Below are positions 45,443-54,532 of a stretch of DNA of 64,000 bases, in pieces. The DNA is from Nocardiopsis suaedae. Lineage in GTDB: Bacteria > Actinomycetota > Actinomycetes > Streptosporangiales > Streptosporangiaceae. The notes beneath the pieces are model-generated. The model did not search any database and was not told the origin of the DNA. It saw only the letters and a program-made list of their open reading frames with translations. Each line of letters starts with the position of its first letter. The first letter of the stretch is position 1. The position numbers and the translations under genes were made by a program. Location: NCBI RefSeq assembly GCF_027706745.1, contig NZ_JAQFWP010000017.1:43027-107026 (forward strand), written 5' to 3'.

Positions 45443-45506
45443 CGTTGATCTCGGGGAATGGGACCCTGAAACCGCGCCGGTAGCGTCGTTCTTCCCGAGA
45501 TCAACG
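45443..45506. repeat. Palindromic intergenic element, copy 2
   Basis: Outer arms CGTTGATCTCGGG and CCCGAGATCAACG are intact; the inner left arm has diverged while TAGCGTCGTTCTTCCCGAG on the right matches copy 1. Located between two convergent genes. Confidence 0.78.
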
Positions 45507-45510
45507 GCGG

Positions 45511-46296
45511 TCAGTCCGCCATCGGGCCCTGGGCCAGGGCCTGTCCCGCGGGGTAGGCGAGGGCGGCCTTCGGGAGGTCCGACGGGCGGCCGCTGGCGAG
45601 GACGCGCAGGGTGCCGGTCGGGGCGGCGCCGGGGGCGGGCCCGGTGCCGATGCGGCGCAGCGTCTGGGCCGCCACCGCCTGTGCGGCCGTGAACAGCGCC
45701 GGCCCCGAGCCCAGCACCGCCGAGATCTCGGTGTCCACCAGGTCGTAGTGGGTGCAGCCGAGCACCACGCCCCGGGTGTCGGCCGGGGTGCGCTCGGCGG
45801 CGTAGGCCACCGCCTCGGCCACCCGCTCCGGGTCGGCCGACTCCACCGCCTCGGCCAGGCCCGCGCACGCCACCGGGGTCGCCCGCCCGCCCGGCGCGTA
45901 CCGCTCGATCAGGTCGCTCTGGTACCGGCTGGCCGTGGTCGCGATGGTGGCCCAGACCGCGATGCGCCCGCCGTTCTCCGCCGCGGGCTTGATGGGCGGA
46001 ACGGTTCCGATGACCGGGACGTCCGGCTCGAACCGGGACCGCAGTGCCACCAGGCCGTGGACCGATGCGGTGTTGCACGGCACCACCACGGCGTCCGGGG
46101 CGCCGCCGGGGACGGCCGCGGCCGCCGCTTCGGCGCCCGCGATGACCCGGGCCACCACGGCGTCGTGGCCGCGGGGCCCCCACGGCATGTGGTCGGGGTC
46201 CATGGAGAGGATCAGGTCCGCGTCCGGCCGCGCCGCGCGCAGGGCGGCGGCGGTGGAGAGCATCCCGATTCCGGAATCGACGAGAGCAATGCGCAC
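45511..46296 (-). CDS. murI: Glutamate/aspartate racemase family protein (MurI-like)
   Basis: 261 residues. MurI features: VDSGIG at 6-11, the two catalytic cysteines in PCNTAS (Cys74) and GCTHYDLV (Cys181, His183), and GTVPPIKPAA. Glutamate racemase supplies D-glutamate for peptidoglycan. The first motif is DSGIGM rather than DSGIGG, and the gene stands alone, so it may be a second or divergent copy. Confidence 0.85.
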   Translation of the reverse strand: MRIALVDSGIGMLSTAAALRAARPDADLILSMDPDHMPWGPRGHDAVVARVIAGAEAAAAAVPGGAPDAVVVPCNTASVHGLVALRSRFEPDVPVIGTVPPIKPAAENGGRIAVWATIATTASRYQSDLIERYAPGGRATPVACAGLAEAVESADPERVAEAVAYAAERTPADTRGVVLGCTHYDLVDTEISAVLGSGPALFTAAQAVAAQTLRRIGTGPAPGAAPTGTLRVLASGRPSDLPKAALAYPAGQALAQGPMAD

Positions 46297-46666
46297 GTCA
46301 CCCGATCTTATGGCGCGCCCTGCGCAGGCGGGACGCCGGACCCCGGGCGTGTCGGAGGGCGGTCCGGGAGGGGCGGCCGGAACCGGCCGCCGGGAGGGCT
46401 TGCGGGGGGAGCGCCGCGCGGCCGCGCCTCTGTCGTCACCTGGGGTGCGGGGTCGTGCGCGCCGGGTGCGGGCGTGCCGCGGCCGCCACCGCCCGGAACC
46501 CGCCCGACCTGCCGTAGGGACGTAATTCCGTTGCGCATTCCCGGTTGAGAGAGTGGCATGGGGAACAGTGTCGCCCGCACCTCACTACCGCTTGGTAGGC
46601 GTAGGGTTGCCCCGGGCCAGACCGACGTCCGCGGCGCACCCGGTGCGCCGGAGAAGGGGAGTGAGC
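46297..46666. other. Divergent promoter region of murI and the FAD oxidoreductase
   Basis: 370 bases. Contains a near-perfect 20-nt hairpin (46372-46391, GGCGGCCGG / CCGGCCGCC) and the operator-like palindrome at 46585-46598. No gene is supported. Confidence 0.5.
46585..46598. promoter_or_regulatory. TetR-type operator candidate
   Basis: CTACCGCTTGGTAG, a palindrome with 5-bp arms, 69 nt before the FAD oxidoreductase start. It shares TACCGC..GGTA with the 14-bp palindrome before the acyl-CoA ligase (57585-57598). Confidence 0.45.
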
Positions 46667-48082
46667 GTGCACCGTCAGCCTCCGCAGCGGGACTTCGCCG
46701 ACCACGTGGCCGCCGTCCAGCGGCTCCGGCGCGACTTCGCGGACCTGCCCGAGGGCGCGCCCGTCCGGCTCGCCAAGCCGACGTCGAACCTCTTCCGGTT
46801 CCGCGACGACGGCGACGCCCCCCGGCTGGACGTGTCCGCCTTCGCCTCGGTCATCTCGGTCGACCCGGCCACCCGCACCGCGGAGGTCGGCGGCATGACC
46901 ACCTACGAGGACCTGGTCGCCGCCACCCTGCCGCACGGCCTCATGCCCACCGTGGTCCCGCAGCTGCGCACCATCACCCTGGGCGGGGCCGTCACCGGCC
47001 TGGGCATCGAGTCCAGCTCCTTCCGCACCGGGCTGCCGCACGAGGCGGTGGAGGAGATCGAGATCCTCACCGCCACCGGCGACACCGTCGTCGCCCGCCG
47101 CGACAACGAGCACGCCGACCTCTTCTACGGGTTCCCCAACTCCTACGGCACCCTCGGCTACAGCCTGCGCCTGCGCATCCGCCTGGAGCCGGTCGAGCCG
47201 TTCGTGCACCTGCGCCACCTGCGCTTCGGCGGGGGCAGGGAGGCTATGGACGCGCTGGCGCGGATCTGCGCGGACTCCGAGTACGAGGGCGAGCGGGTCG
47301 ACTTCGTCGACGGCGTGTCCTTCGGTCCGGACGAGCTCTACCTCACCCTCGCCTCCTTCACCCCCAGCGCCCCCTGGACCAGCGACTACACCGGCCACGA
47401 CATCTACTACCGGTCGATCCCGAGGTACGCGGGCACGGGGCCGGGCGACTACATGGCGGTCGAGGACTACATCTGGCGCTGGGACACCGACTGGTTCTGG
47501 TGCTCGCGCGCGTTCGGGGTGCAGAACCCCGCGGTGCGGCGCCTGTGGCCGCGCGCGCTCAAGCGCTCCGACGTCTACCGCAAGCTGGTGGCCCTGGACC
47601 GCCGCACCGACTTCAGCCGGCTGCTCAACCACTACCGCGGCCGCCCCCAGCAGGAGCCCCTCATCCAGGACGTCGAGGTGGGCGTCGAGCGCGGCGCCGA
47701 GTTCCTCGACTTCTTCCACGAGAAGATCGGCATGACGCCGGTGTGGATGTGCCCCCTGCGCCTGAGCGAGAAGGGCGCGCCGGGCGACGGCGGCCACATC
47801 TGGCCGCTGTACCCCCTGGAGCAGGAGCGGCTGTACGTGAACTTCGGCTTCTGGGGCATGGTCCCGATGACGCGCGGGCAGCGCCGCCACCACCACAACC
47901 TGCTGGTGGAGGAGGAGGTCACGCGCCTCGACGGCCACAAGTCCCTCTACTCCGACGCCTTCTACTCCGAAGAGGAGTTCTGGAGGCTCTACAACGGCGA
48001 CGCCTATGGCCGCCTCAAGCGGGAGTACGACCCGCAGGGGCGGCTGCTGGACCTGTACGCCAAGTGCGTCGGCAACAGGTGA
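46667..48082 (+). CDS. FAD-binding oxidoreductase, probable 10-methyl fatty acid reductase
   Basis: 471 residues. PCMH-type FAD domain: VSAFASVISVDPATRTAEVGG then TYEDLVAATLPHGLMP and GGAVTGLGIESSSF; the C-terminal part has VWMCPLRL and LYVNFGFWG, as in DHCR24-like oxidases of actinobacteria. Next to a cyclopropane-synthase-like methyltransferase this matches the bfaA/tmsA-type partner that reduces the 10-methylene intermediate to tuberculostearic-type acids (established in mycobacteria and relatives; assignment here by neighbourhood). The GTG at 46667 is chosen for spacing from GGGGAG; 46661 is an alternative. Confidence 0.82.
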   Translation: MHRQPPQRDFADHVAAVQRLRRDFADLPEGAPVRLAKPTSNLFRFRDDGDAPRLDVSAFASVISVDPATRTAEVGGMTTYEDLVAATLPHGLMPTVVPQLRTITLGGAVTGLGIESSSFRTGLPHEAVEEIEILTATGDTVVARRDNEHADLFYGFPNSYGTLGYSLRLRIRLEPVEPFVHLRHLRFGGGREAMDALARICADSEYEGERVDFVDGVSFGPDELYLTLASFTPSAPWTSDYTGHDIYYRSIPRYAGTGPGDYMAVEDYIWRWDTDWFWCSRAFGVQNPAVRRLWPRALKRSDVYRKLVALDRRTDFSRLLNHYRGRPQQEPLIQDVEVGVERGAEFLDFFHEKIGMTPVWMCPLRLSEKGAPGDGGHIWPLYPLEQERLYVNFGFWGMVPMTRGQRRHHHNLLVEEEVTRLDGHKSLYSDAFYSEEEFWRLYNGDAYGRLKREYDPQGRLLDLYAKCVGNR

Positions 48083-48153
48083 GGCGTTCAACGAAGAGAT
48101 GACACGCCCGCCCCGGGGGATGGGGGCGACGTGCCGCGACGAAGGGAACGAAC

Positions 48154-49413
48154 ATGCGGCTTGCGGAGATCTTCGAACGCGTCGTCGGGCCCGACGCGCC
48201 CGTGGGGTTCCGCGCCTATGACGGCAGCACGGCGGGTGACCCGGACAGCGACACCACGCTGGTGGTGCGCAGCCCTGTGGCGCTGAACTACATCGCCCAG
48301 GCGCCCGGCGCACTCGGCCTGACCCGCGCCTACGTCTCCGGGCACCTGGACCTGGAGGGCGACATGTACACCGCCCTCAAGAGGATGGCCGACCTGGTCT
48401 TCGACGACGGCCTGCGGCTGTCGCCGCTGGAGCTCGCGCGGATCGCGGCGGGCATCGGGTGGGTCAAGTTCGTCAACCGCGTCCCGCCGCCCCCGCAGGA
48501 GATGCGCCGCACCCGGCTCTCCGGGCGCGGCACCCGGCACAGCAAGGGGCGGGACGCCGAGGTCATCCACCACCACTACGACGTCTCCAACGCCTTCTAC
48601 GAGCTGGTGCTGGGCCCGTCGATGACCTACACCTGCGCGGTGTTCCCGAGTGAGGACGCCACGCTGGAGCAGGCGCAGTTCGACAAGTACGACCTGGTGG
48701 CCAGGAAGCTGGACCTGCAGCCGGGCATGCGCCTGCTGGACGTGGGCTGCGGCTGGGGCGGCATGGTGCGGCACGCGGCCAAGGAGTACGGCGTCAAGGC
48801 GCTGGGCGTGACCCTGTCCAAGGAGCAGGCCGAGTGGGCGAGCAAGCGCATCGCCCAGGAGGGCCTGTCCGACCTGGCCGAGGTCCGGCACATGGACTAC
48901 CGGGACGTGCCCGACGAGTTCTACGACCGGGTCAGCTCGATCGGGCTGACCGAGCACATCGGCAAGAAGAACGTGCCGGACTACTTCGCGGGACTGTACT
49001 CCAAGCTCAAGCCGGGCGGCCGGCTGCTGAACCACTGCATCACCCGGCCCCGCAACGACCTGCCGGCGATGGTGCCGGGCGGGGTGATCAACCGGTACGT
49101 GTTCCCCGACGGCGAGCTGGAGGGGCCGGGCTGGCTCCAGGCGCAGATGAACGACGCCGGGTTCGAGATCCGCCACCAGGAGAACCTGCGCGAGCACTAC
49201 GCGCTGACGCTGCGCCACTGGTGCGCCAACCTGGAGCGGAACTGGGACACCGCGGTGCGCGAGGTCGGCGAGGGCACCGCCCGGGTGTGGCGGCTGTACA
49301 TGGCCGGCTGCATCCTCGGCTTCGAGAAGGACGTGGTGCAGCTGCACCAGATCCTCGGCGTGAAGCTGGACGGGACCGACGCGCACATGCCGCTGCGGCC
49401 GTCCTTCTCCTGA
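48154..49413 (+). CDS. Cyclopropane-synthase-like SAM methyltransferase, probable 10-methylene fatty acid synthase
   Basis: 419 residues. The SAM motif LLDVGCGWGGM is at about 193-203; VIHHHYDVSNAFYELVLG and MTYTCAVF are the substrate-entry motifs of cyclopropane fatty acid synthases; SIGLTEHIGKKN follows. The N-terminal 130 residues correspond to the lipid-binding extension of CFA synthases. It would methylenate the cis-9 double bond of phospholipid oleate. It follows the FAD oxidoreductase by 71 nt; a 13-bp terminator follows. Confidence 0.86.
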   Translation: MRLAEIFERVVGPDAPVGFRAYDGSTAGDPDSDTTLVVRSPVALNYIAQAPGALGLTRAYVSGHLDLEGDMYTALKRMADLVFDDGLRLSPLELARIAAGIGWVKFVNRVPPPPQEMRRTRLSGRGTRHSKGRDAEVIHHHYDVSNAFYELVLGPSMTYTCAVFPSEDATLEQAQFDKYDLVARKLDLQPGMRLLDVGCGWGGMVRHAAKEYGVKALGVTLSKEQAEWASKRIAQEGLSDLAEVRHMDYRDVPDEFYDRVSSIGLTEHIGKKNVPDYFAGLYSKLKPGGRLLNHCITRPRNDLPAMVPGGVINRYVFPDGELEGPGWLQAQMNDAGFEIRHQENLREHYALTLRHWCANLERNWDTAVREVGEGTARVWRLYMAGCILGFEKDVVQLHQILGVKLDGTDAHMPLRPSFS

Positions 49414-49435
49414 CCGGGCCCCGGCGCCCGCCACG

Positions 49436-49466
49436 CGCCCCCGGCCGCTCCCGGCGGCCGGGGGCG
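49436..49466 (+). terminator. Terminator after the methyltransferase
   Basis: A perfect 13-bp stem, CGCCCCCGGCCGC with its complement, and a 5-nt loop. Confidence 0.7.
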
Positions 49467-49484
49467 TTGCGGGATCATGGGGCC

Positions 49485-49991
49485 ATGCCGGATGAAGCGA
49501 GCGAGGAGCGGCTGCGCGCCGCCGAGAACGCCGTCACCCTGATCGACGCCTATGTCCGCTCCGACCGCGAGGCGCTGCTCGCGGCCGCCGAACGGGTCAG
49601 CGGGGAGGGGGGGACCGACCTGGTCGCCTCCGAACTGCGGATCTTCGCCACCTTCCTGACCCGCCGGGTGCAGGAGACCGGGGTGTCCTACCGCCCCGCC
49701 GACTCCCGGGAGGCGGTCGCGCGCACCGTGGCCGACCTGTTGCCCCCGGAGCTGGAGTTCGCCGTGGTCACGGCCTGGGAGGCGCATTCGGTGGGGGAGG
49801 AGGAGGCCGCCGAGCGGCTGGCCAACGGCGACCCCATGGTGCAGGTGCACATGCTCGCCGCCTTCTGCGCCGCGGTGGGCCGGGCCGTGTACAAGCCGGC
49901 CGAGCTGGTCTCGACGCTGCGCCTGGCGGCGGGGATCGAGCCGGACGGCGGCGGGGAGCCCGGAGGGGAGGGGGACGACCAGGCCACTTGA
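49485..49991 (+). CDS. Conserved hypothetical protein
   Basis: 168 residues, helical and acidic, with no signal peptide or membrane segment: SEERLRAAENAVTLIDAYVR, LRIFATFLTRRVQETG and VQVHMLAAFCAAVGRAVYKP. The C-terminal 15 residues are Gly/Glu/Asp-rich. No family is recognised. It lies behind the terminator of the lipid pair and 60 nt before the P450, so it may belong to either neighbour or to neither. Confidence 0.65.
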   Translation: MPDEASEERLRAAENAVTLIDAYVRSDREALLAAAERVSGEGGTDLVASELRIFATFLTRRVQETGVSYRPADSREAVARTVADLLPPELEFAVVTAWEAHSVGEEEAAERLANGDPMVQVHMLAAFCAAVGRAVYKPAELVSTLRLAAGIEPDGGGEPGGEGDDQAT

Positions 49992-50051
49992 CACGAAGAG
50001 GGGGCGTGTAAAGAGTGTGGGGGAGTCCGCACCCGTCGGAAGGCCCCCCGC

Positions 50052-51305
50052 ATGCTCTCGACGCACTCGGCCGGACCGGCCGGCATCGACCTGTCCTCGA
50101 TGGACTTCTGGCGCGCTCCGCAGGAGGAGAGGCACGCCGCCTTCGCCCGCCTGCGCGAGCGCGCTCCCGTCTTCTTCGAGGAGCCCGACGCGGGCCCCGT
50201 GCCCGCCGGCCCCGGCTACTACGCGCTGGTCCGGTACGCCGACGTCACCGAGGCCAGCCGCTCCCCGCAGGTCTTCGCCTCCGAGCCCAGCGCCGTGTCC
50301 ATCCCGGACATGCCGCCCGACTTCGCCGAGTACTTCGGCTCGATGATCACCATGGACGACCCGCGCCACGCCCGGCTGCGGCGCATCGTCTCGCGCGGCT
50401 TCACCCCGCGCATGCTCGCCCGGCTGGAGGACGACGTGCGCCGCCAGGCCGAGGCCATCGTCGACGACCTGCTGGAGAAGGGGCCGTGCGACTTCGTCTC
50501 CGAGGTCGCCGCCCGGCTCCCGCTGGCCATCATCTGCGACATGATGGGCATCCCGGAGAGCCGCCGGGCGATGGTCTTCGAGAACTCCAACGTGGTCCTG
50601 GCCGGGAACGACCCCGACTACCTCGGCGACGACGCCGAGACCGCGATCACCCGGCTGCTGAACGCCGGGGCCGAGCTGAGCGCCCTGCTCGGCGAGCTGG
50701 CCGAGCTGCGCCGCCGCGAGCCCGCGGACGACCTGACCACCGCCCTGGCCAACGCGAACATCGACGGCGAGTCCCTGAGCGACCAGGAGCTGGGGTCGTT
50801 CTTCATCCTGCTGGCGGTGGCCGGGAACGAGACCACCCGCAACGGCATCAGCCACACCCTGACGCTGCTCACCGACCACCCCGACCAGCGCGAGCTGTGG
50901 TGGGAGGACTTCGAGGGCCGGGCGGGAACCGCGGTGGAGGAGGTCGTCCGGTACGCCTCGCCGGTCACCTGGATGCGCCGCACCCTCACCCGCGACCACG
51001 AGATGAACGGCCACCGGTACCGGGCCGGGGACAAGGTGCTGCTGTTCTACCCCTCGGCCAACCGGGACGCCGCGGTCTTCGACGACCCCGACCGGTTCGA
51101 CATCACCCGCTCGCCCAACCCGCACGTGGGCTTCGGCGGCCCCGGCCCGCACTTCTGCCTCGGCGCCCACCTGGCCCGCCGGGAGATCACCGCGATGTGG
51201 CGCGAACTGCACCGCCGGGTGCCGGGCATCCGCGCCGCGGGGCCCCCGGAGCGGCTGCTGTCCAGTTTCGTCAACGGGATCAAGGAGCTGCCCTGCGAGT
51301 TCTGA
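50052..51305 (+). CDS. Cytochrome P450
   Basis: 417 residues. I-helix AGNETTRN, K-helix ExxR in EEVVRYASPV, and the haem loop FGGPGPHFCLGAHLARRE with Cys369 as thiolate ligand. MITMDDPRHARLRRIVSRGF resembles CYP124/125/142-type sterol and lipid hydroxylases of actinobacteria. The substrate is not determined. No ferredoxin gene adjoins it. Confidence 0.9.
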   Translation: MLSTHSAGPAGIDLSSMDFWRAPQEERHAAFARLRERAPVFFEEPDAGPVPAGPGYYALVRYADVTEASRSPQVFASEPSAVSIPDMPPDFAEYFGSMITMDDPRHARLRRIVSRGFTPRMLARLEDDVRRQAEAIVDDLLEKGPCDFVSEVAARLPLAIICDMMGIPESRRAMVFENSNVVLAGNDPDYLGDDAETAITRLLNAGAELSALLGELAELRRREPADDLTTALANANIDGESLSDQELGSFFILLAVAGNETTRNGISHTLTLLTDHPDQRELWWEDFEGRAGTAVEEVVRYASPVTWMRRTLTRDHEMNGHRYRAGDKVLLFYPSANRDAAVFDDPDRFDITRSPNPHVGFGGPGPHFCLGAHLARREITAMWRELHRRVPGIRAAGPPERLLSSFVNGIKELPCEF

Positions 51306-51367
51306 GGCGTCGGAGCCCCGGCGCCCAGTAGTCTCGGCGCGCGGCACGCGCTCGGTCATAACATCCG

Positions 51368-51384
51368 TGTGACTTTTCTTCACA
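51368..51384. promoter_or_regulatory. Inverted repeat upstream of the sugar ABC operon
   Basis: TGTGA-N7-TCACA, 71 nt before the solute-binding protein gene. It resembles a CRP/GlxR site but with 7 instead of 6 central bases. A second small repeat GTAG-TTTTT-CTAC follows at about 51402. Confidence 0.35.
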
Positions 51385-51454
51385 GCTCACCCGAGTGTGC
51401 GTAGTTTTTCTACCAAGCCGATCCCGGGGGCCGTGACCGGATGGGAGAGCGCCG

Positions 51455-52720
51455 ATGCAGCCGAGGATTCCCCGCACCGCCGCGGTACTGACCGCCCTCG
51501 CCCTCACCGCCGCCGGGTGCGGCGGCGGGGGAGGAGGCGACGACGCCTCCGACGGGCTCCTGGTGTGGATCATGGAGGGCACCAACCCCGACGCCACCGA
51601 CTACTTCGAGGCGGTCGGCGACCGCTACGAGGAGCAGACCGGCACCCCGGTCGAGGTGGAGTTCGTGCCCTGGGCCGACGCCCACGACCGCTTCACCAAG
51701 GGCATGGCCGGGGGCACCCTGCCCGACGTCGCCGAGCTCGGCACCACCTTCACCCCCGAGTTCGCCCAGCTCGGGGCGCTCGCCGATCTGTCCGAGCAGG
51801 CCGGGGACACCTCCGCCTACAACGAGGCGCTGGTCGAGGCCGGCACCTTCGACGGCGGCCTGTACGGCATGCCCTGGTACGCCGGGGTCCGCTCGATCAT
51901 CTACCGCACCGACGTGTTCGAGGAGCACGGCCTGGAGGTCCCCGAGGACTGGGACGGGCTGCGCGAGACGGCGGTGGCGATCTCCGAGGAGGAGGACGAC
52001 ATGGTCGCCTTCCCCGTCCCCGGGGACGCCCCCTACTCGGTGATGCCCTTCATCTGGGGCGCCGGGGGCGGTATCGCCGATGAGTCCGGCGGCACCTGGG
52101 AAGGCGGGCTGACCAGCCCCGAGTCCCGCGAGGGCCTGAGCTTCTACACCGACCTGGCGCTGGAGGACGGCGTCTCCAGCACCGGCGCCGCCACCTGGAA
52201 GGAGACCGACGTCCAGGACAACTTCGTCGACGGCAACGTCGCCATGGCGGTCTCCGGGAGCTGGACCCCGCGCGCCATCGAGGAGGCCGACCCCGAACTG
52301 GCCGAGAACCTGGGCGCCTTCCCCATCCCCGGCCCCGACGGCGGCTACAGCCCCTCCTTCCTCGGCGGCTCCCACCTGGGCGTCTTCGAGGGCGCCGACA
52401 CCGAGGCCGCCTGGGCCTACATCGACCTGCTCACCGGCGACGAGTTCGCGCAGCGCTGGACCGAGGAGAGCACCTACTTCCCGGGCAAGCAGGAGCAGAT
52501 CGAGGCGCTGGCCGAGTCCGACGACCCGCTGGTCCGGCCGTTCGCCGTGCAGATCCTGGAGGCGAGCCGCGTCGCCCCCGTCTCGCCCAAGTGGGGCGAG
52601 GTCGAAGGGGCCCAGATCATCCCCGGCATGACCCAGTCGGTGCTGAACGGCGACGCCACCGTGGAGGAGGCCACGGAGACCGCGAACACCGAGATCGAGG
52701 ACACCCTGAACCAGGACTGA
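51455..52720 (+). CDS. ABC transporter sugar-binding lipoprotein
   Basis: 421 residues. Lipoprotein signal with lipobox TAAGC (Cys22). Family 1 solute-binding fold: LLVWIMEGTNPDATDYFEAV, GGTLPDVAELGTT and GLYGMPWYAGVRSIIYRTD (ligand-site aromatics). Binds an oligosaccharide outside the membrane and delivers it to the two permeases downstream. ATG with GGGAG upstream. With a GH3 hexosaminidase as the fourth gene, N-acetylglucosamine-containing sugars are the likely ligands (inference). Confidence 0.9.
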   Translation: MQPRIPRTAAVLTALALTAAGCGGGGGGDDASDGLLVWIMEGTNPDATDYFEAVGDRYEEQTGTPVEVEFVPWADAHDRFTKGMAGGTLPDVAELGTTFTPEFAQLGALADLSEQAGDTSAYNEALVEAGTFDGGLYGMPWYAGVRSIIYRTDVFEEHGLEVPEDWDGLRETAVAISEEEDDMVAFPVPGDAPYSVMPFIWGAGGGIADESGGTWEGGLTSPESREGLSFYTDLALEDGVSSTGAATWKETDVQDNFVDGNVAMAVSGSWTPRAIEEADPELAENLGAFPIPGPDGGYSPSFLGGSHLGVFEGADTEAAWAYIDLLTGDEFAQRWTEESTYFPGKQEQIEALAESDDPLVRPFAVQILEASRVAPVSPKWGEVEGAQIIPGMTQSVLNGDATVEEATETANTEIEDTLNQD

Positions 52721-52736
52721 CCGGACCGGGACCGAC

Positions 52737-53708
52737 GTGACCGCGACGACGACACCGGGGCGGCCCAGCGCGGCCGCCCCGCCCCCGCGCCCCCGACCGC
52801 TGCTCACCCGGCGGCGCCGCCGCGCGCTGCTGCCGTGGGCGCTGCTCGCCCCCGGCCTGGCGGTGCTGGGCGGACTCCTGCTCTACCCGCTCGGGCGGGT
52901 GCTGTGGCTGTCGGTGCAGGACTACGGGCTGGACAACATCCTGTCCGGAGAGACCGACTACAACGGGCTGGAGAACTACGCCGAGCTGCTCTCCGACGGC
53001 TACCTGTGGCGCGTCGCGCTGCCCAACACCGCCGTGTTCGCGGTCGTGGCGGTCGGCACCACGGTCGTCTTCGGCACCCTGGTGGCGCTGCTGCTGGCGT
53101 CGCTGCGCCCGCTGGCCCGCACCGCCGTGATCAGCTGCGTGATGATCGCCTGGGCGATGCCCGCCGTCACCGGCACCTACGTGTGGGTGTGGATCTTCGA
53201 GGTGGACCGGGGCATCGTCCGCCAGGGCCTGGAGGCCGCCGGGGCGCTCGGCCCCGAAGGCATGAACTGGTTCGCCGACCGGCTGCTCTTCTACGGCATC
53301 GTCACCCTCAACATCGTCCACCACGGCTTCCCGTTCGTGGCGGTGACCGTGCTGGCGGGCCTGCTCACCGTCCCCCGGGAGCTGTACGAGGCGGCGCTCA
53401 TCGACGGAGCCGGGGCCTGGCAGCGGTTCCGCCACGTCACCCTGCCCGTGCTGCGCCCGGTGTTCGCGGTGGTGACCATCCTGTCCACCATCTGGGACTT
53501 CAAGGTGTTCGCCCAGGTGTTCCTGATGCCCGGCGGCGACGGCGCCAACCGGGAGGTGCTGAACCTGGGGGTGTGGTCCTACCTGCAGGGCATCGTGCAG
53601 CGCGACTACGGGTCGGGCGCGGCGGTCGCGGTGCTGCTCACCCTGCTCCTGCTCGCCATCACCCTGGTCTACCTGCGGTCCCTGTTCCGCGACGAGGAGC
53701 TGCGATGA
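52737..53708 (+). CDS. ABC transporter permease, MalF-like
   Basis: 323 residues with six predicted helices and an N-terminal Pro/Arg-rich cytoplasmic tail. The EAA loop reads YEAALIDGAGAWQRFRHVTLP. GTG start 17 nt after the binding protein. It overlaps the next permease by 4 nt (ATGA). Confidence 0.9.
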   Translation: MTATTTPGRPSAAAPPPRPRPLLTRRRRRALLPWALLAPGLAVLGGLLLYPLGRVLWLSVQDYGLDNILSGETDYNGLENYAELLSDGYLWRVALPNTAVFAVVAVGTTVVFGTLVALLLASLRPLARTAVISCVMIAWAMPAVTGTYVWVWIFEVDRGIVRQGLEAAGALGPEGMNWFADRLLFYGIVTLNIVHHGFPFVAVTVLAGLLTVPRELYEAALIDGAGAWQRFRHVTLPVLRPVFAVVTILSTIWDFKVFAQVFLMPGGDGANREVLNLGVWSYLQGIVQRDYGSGAAVAVLLTLLLLAITLVYLRSLFRDEELR

Positions 53709-54532
53709 CGCGCCGCACCCGGTGGATGCTCGGCAAGGCGCTCGCGGTGGCCGCCCTGCTGGCCTTCACCCTGTTCCCGGCCTACTTCATGGTGGCCAGC
53801 TCCCTGGCGCCCGCGCGCAGCGTCACCGGCACCGAGGCGCTGCTGCCCGCCGACCCCACGCTGGACAACTACCGGTACGCGCTGACCGAGGCCGGGTTCC
53901 TCACCTACCTCGGCAACTCGCTGGTGGTGGCGGTGGTGACGGTGGCGGGGAGCGCGCTGCTGGCGCTGCTGGCGGCGGTGGCCGTCTCCCGCTTCCGGTT
54001 CCGGCTGCGCACCACCGTGCTGGTGATGGTGCTGGTCGTGCAGATGGTGCCGCTGGAGGCGCTGGTCATCCCGCTGTTCCTGCAGGCCTCCTCGCTGGGC
54101 ATGCTCAACTCGCTGCTGGGCCTGTCGGTGGTCTACATCGCGCTGTCGCTGCCGTTCGCCATCTGGATGCTGCGCGGCTTCACCGCCGCGGTCCCGGCCG
54201 AGGTGGAGGAGGCCGCCTACATCGACGGCGCGTCCTGGCCCCGCATGTTCTGGTCGGTGCTGCTCCCGCTGGTGGCCCCGGGGCTGGTGGCCACCGGGAT
54301 CTTCTCCTTCATCACCGCGTGGAACGAGTTCCTCATCGCCTTCGCCTTCATGGACGACGCCGACACCTACACCGTCGCCGTCGGGCTGCGCCAGTTCTTC
54401 GGCCAGAACACCACCGACTGGGGCGCCATGATGGCGGCCTCGACGGTCATCACCGTCCCGGTGATGCTCTTCTTCCTGTTCGTGCAGCGGGGCCTGGTCT
54501 CCGGCCTGGTCCAAGGGGCGGTGAAGGGGTGA
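53705..54532 (+). CDS. ABC transporter permease, MalG-like
   Basis: 275 residues, six helices. The EAA loop reads EEAAYIDGASWPRMFWSVLLP. VQMVPLEALVIPLF and ITAWNEFLIAFAF are typical of the sugar permease family. It overlaps the hexosaminidase gene (GTGA). No ATPase gene is in the operon; a shared MsiK-type ATPase elsewhere is expected, as in streptomycetes. Confidence 0.9.
   Translation: MTRRTRWMLGKALAVAALLAFTLFPAYFMVASSLAPARSVTGTEALLPADPTLDNYRYALTEAGFLTYLGNSLVVAVVTVAGSALLALLAAVAVSRFRFRLRTTVLVMVLVVQMVPLEALVIPLFLQASSLGMLNSLLGLSVVYIALSLPFAIWMLRGFTAAVPAEVEEAAYIDGASWPRMFWSVLLPLVAPGLVATGIFSFITAWNEFLIAFAFMDDADTYTVAVGLRQFFGQNTTDWGAMMAASTVITVPVMLFFLFVQRGLVSGLVQGAVKG

Noticed and set aside
45434..45510. 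Small protein genes inside palindromic element copy 2
   Set aside because: Frames there only translate the palindrome arms and run out of neighbouring genes in wrong frames.
49485..49991. Third gene of a tmsABC-like lipid operon
   Set aside because: A perfect terminator separates it from the methyltransferase, and no recognised similarity supports the assignment.
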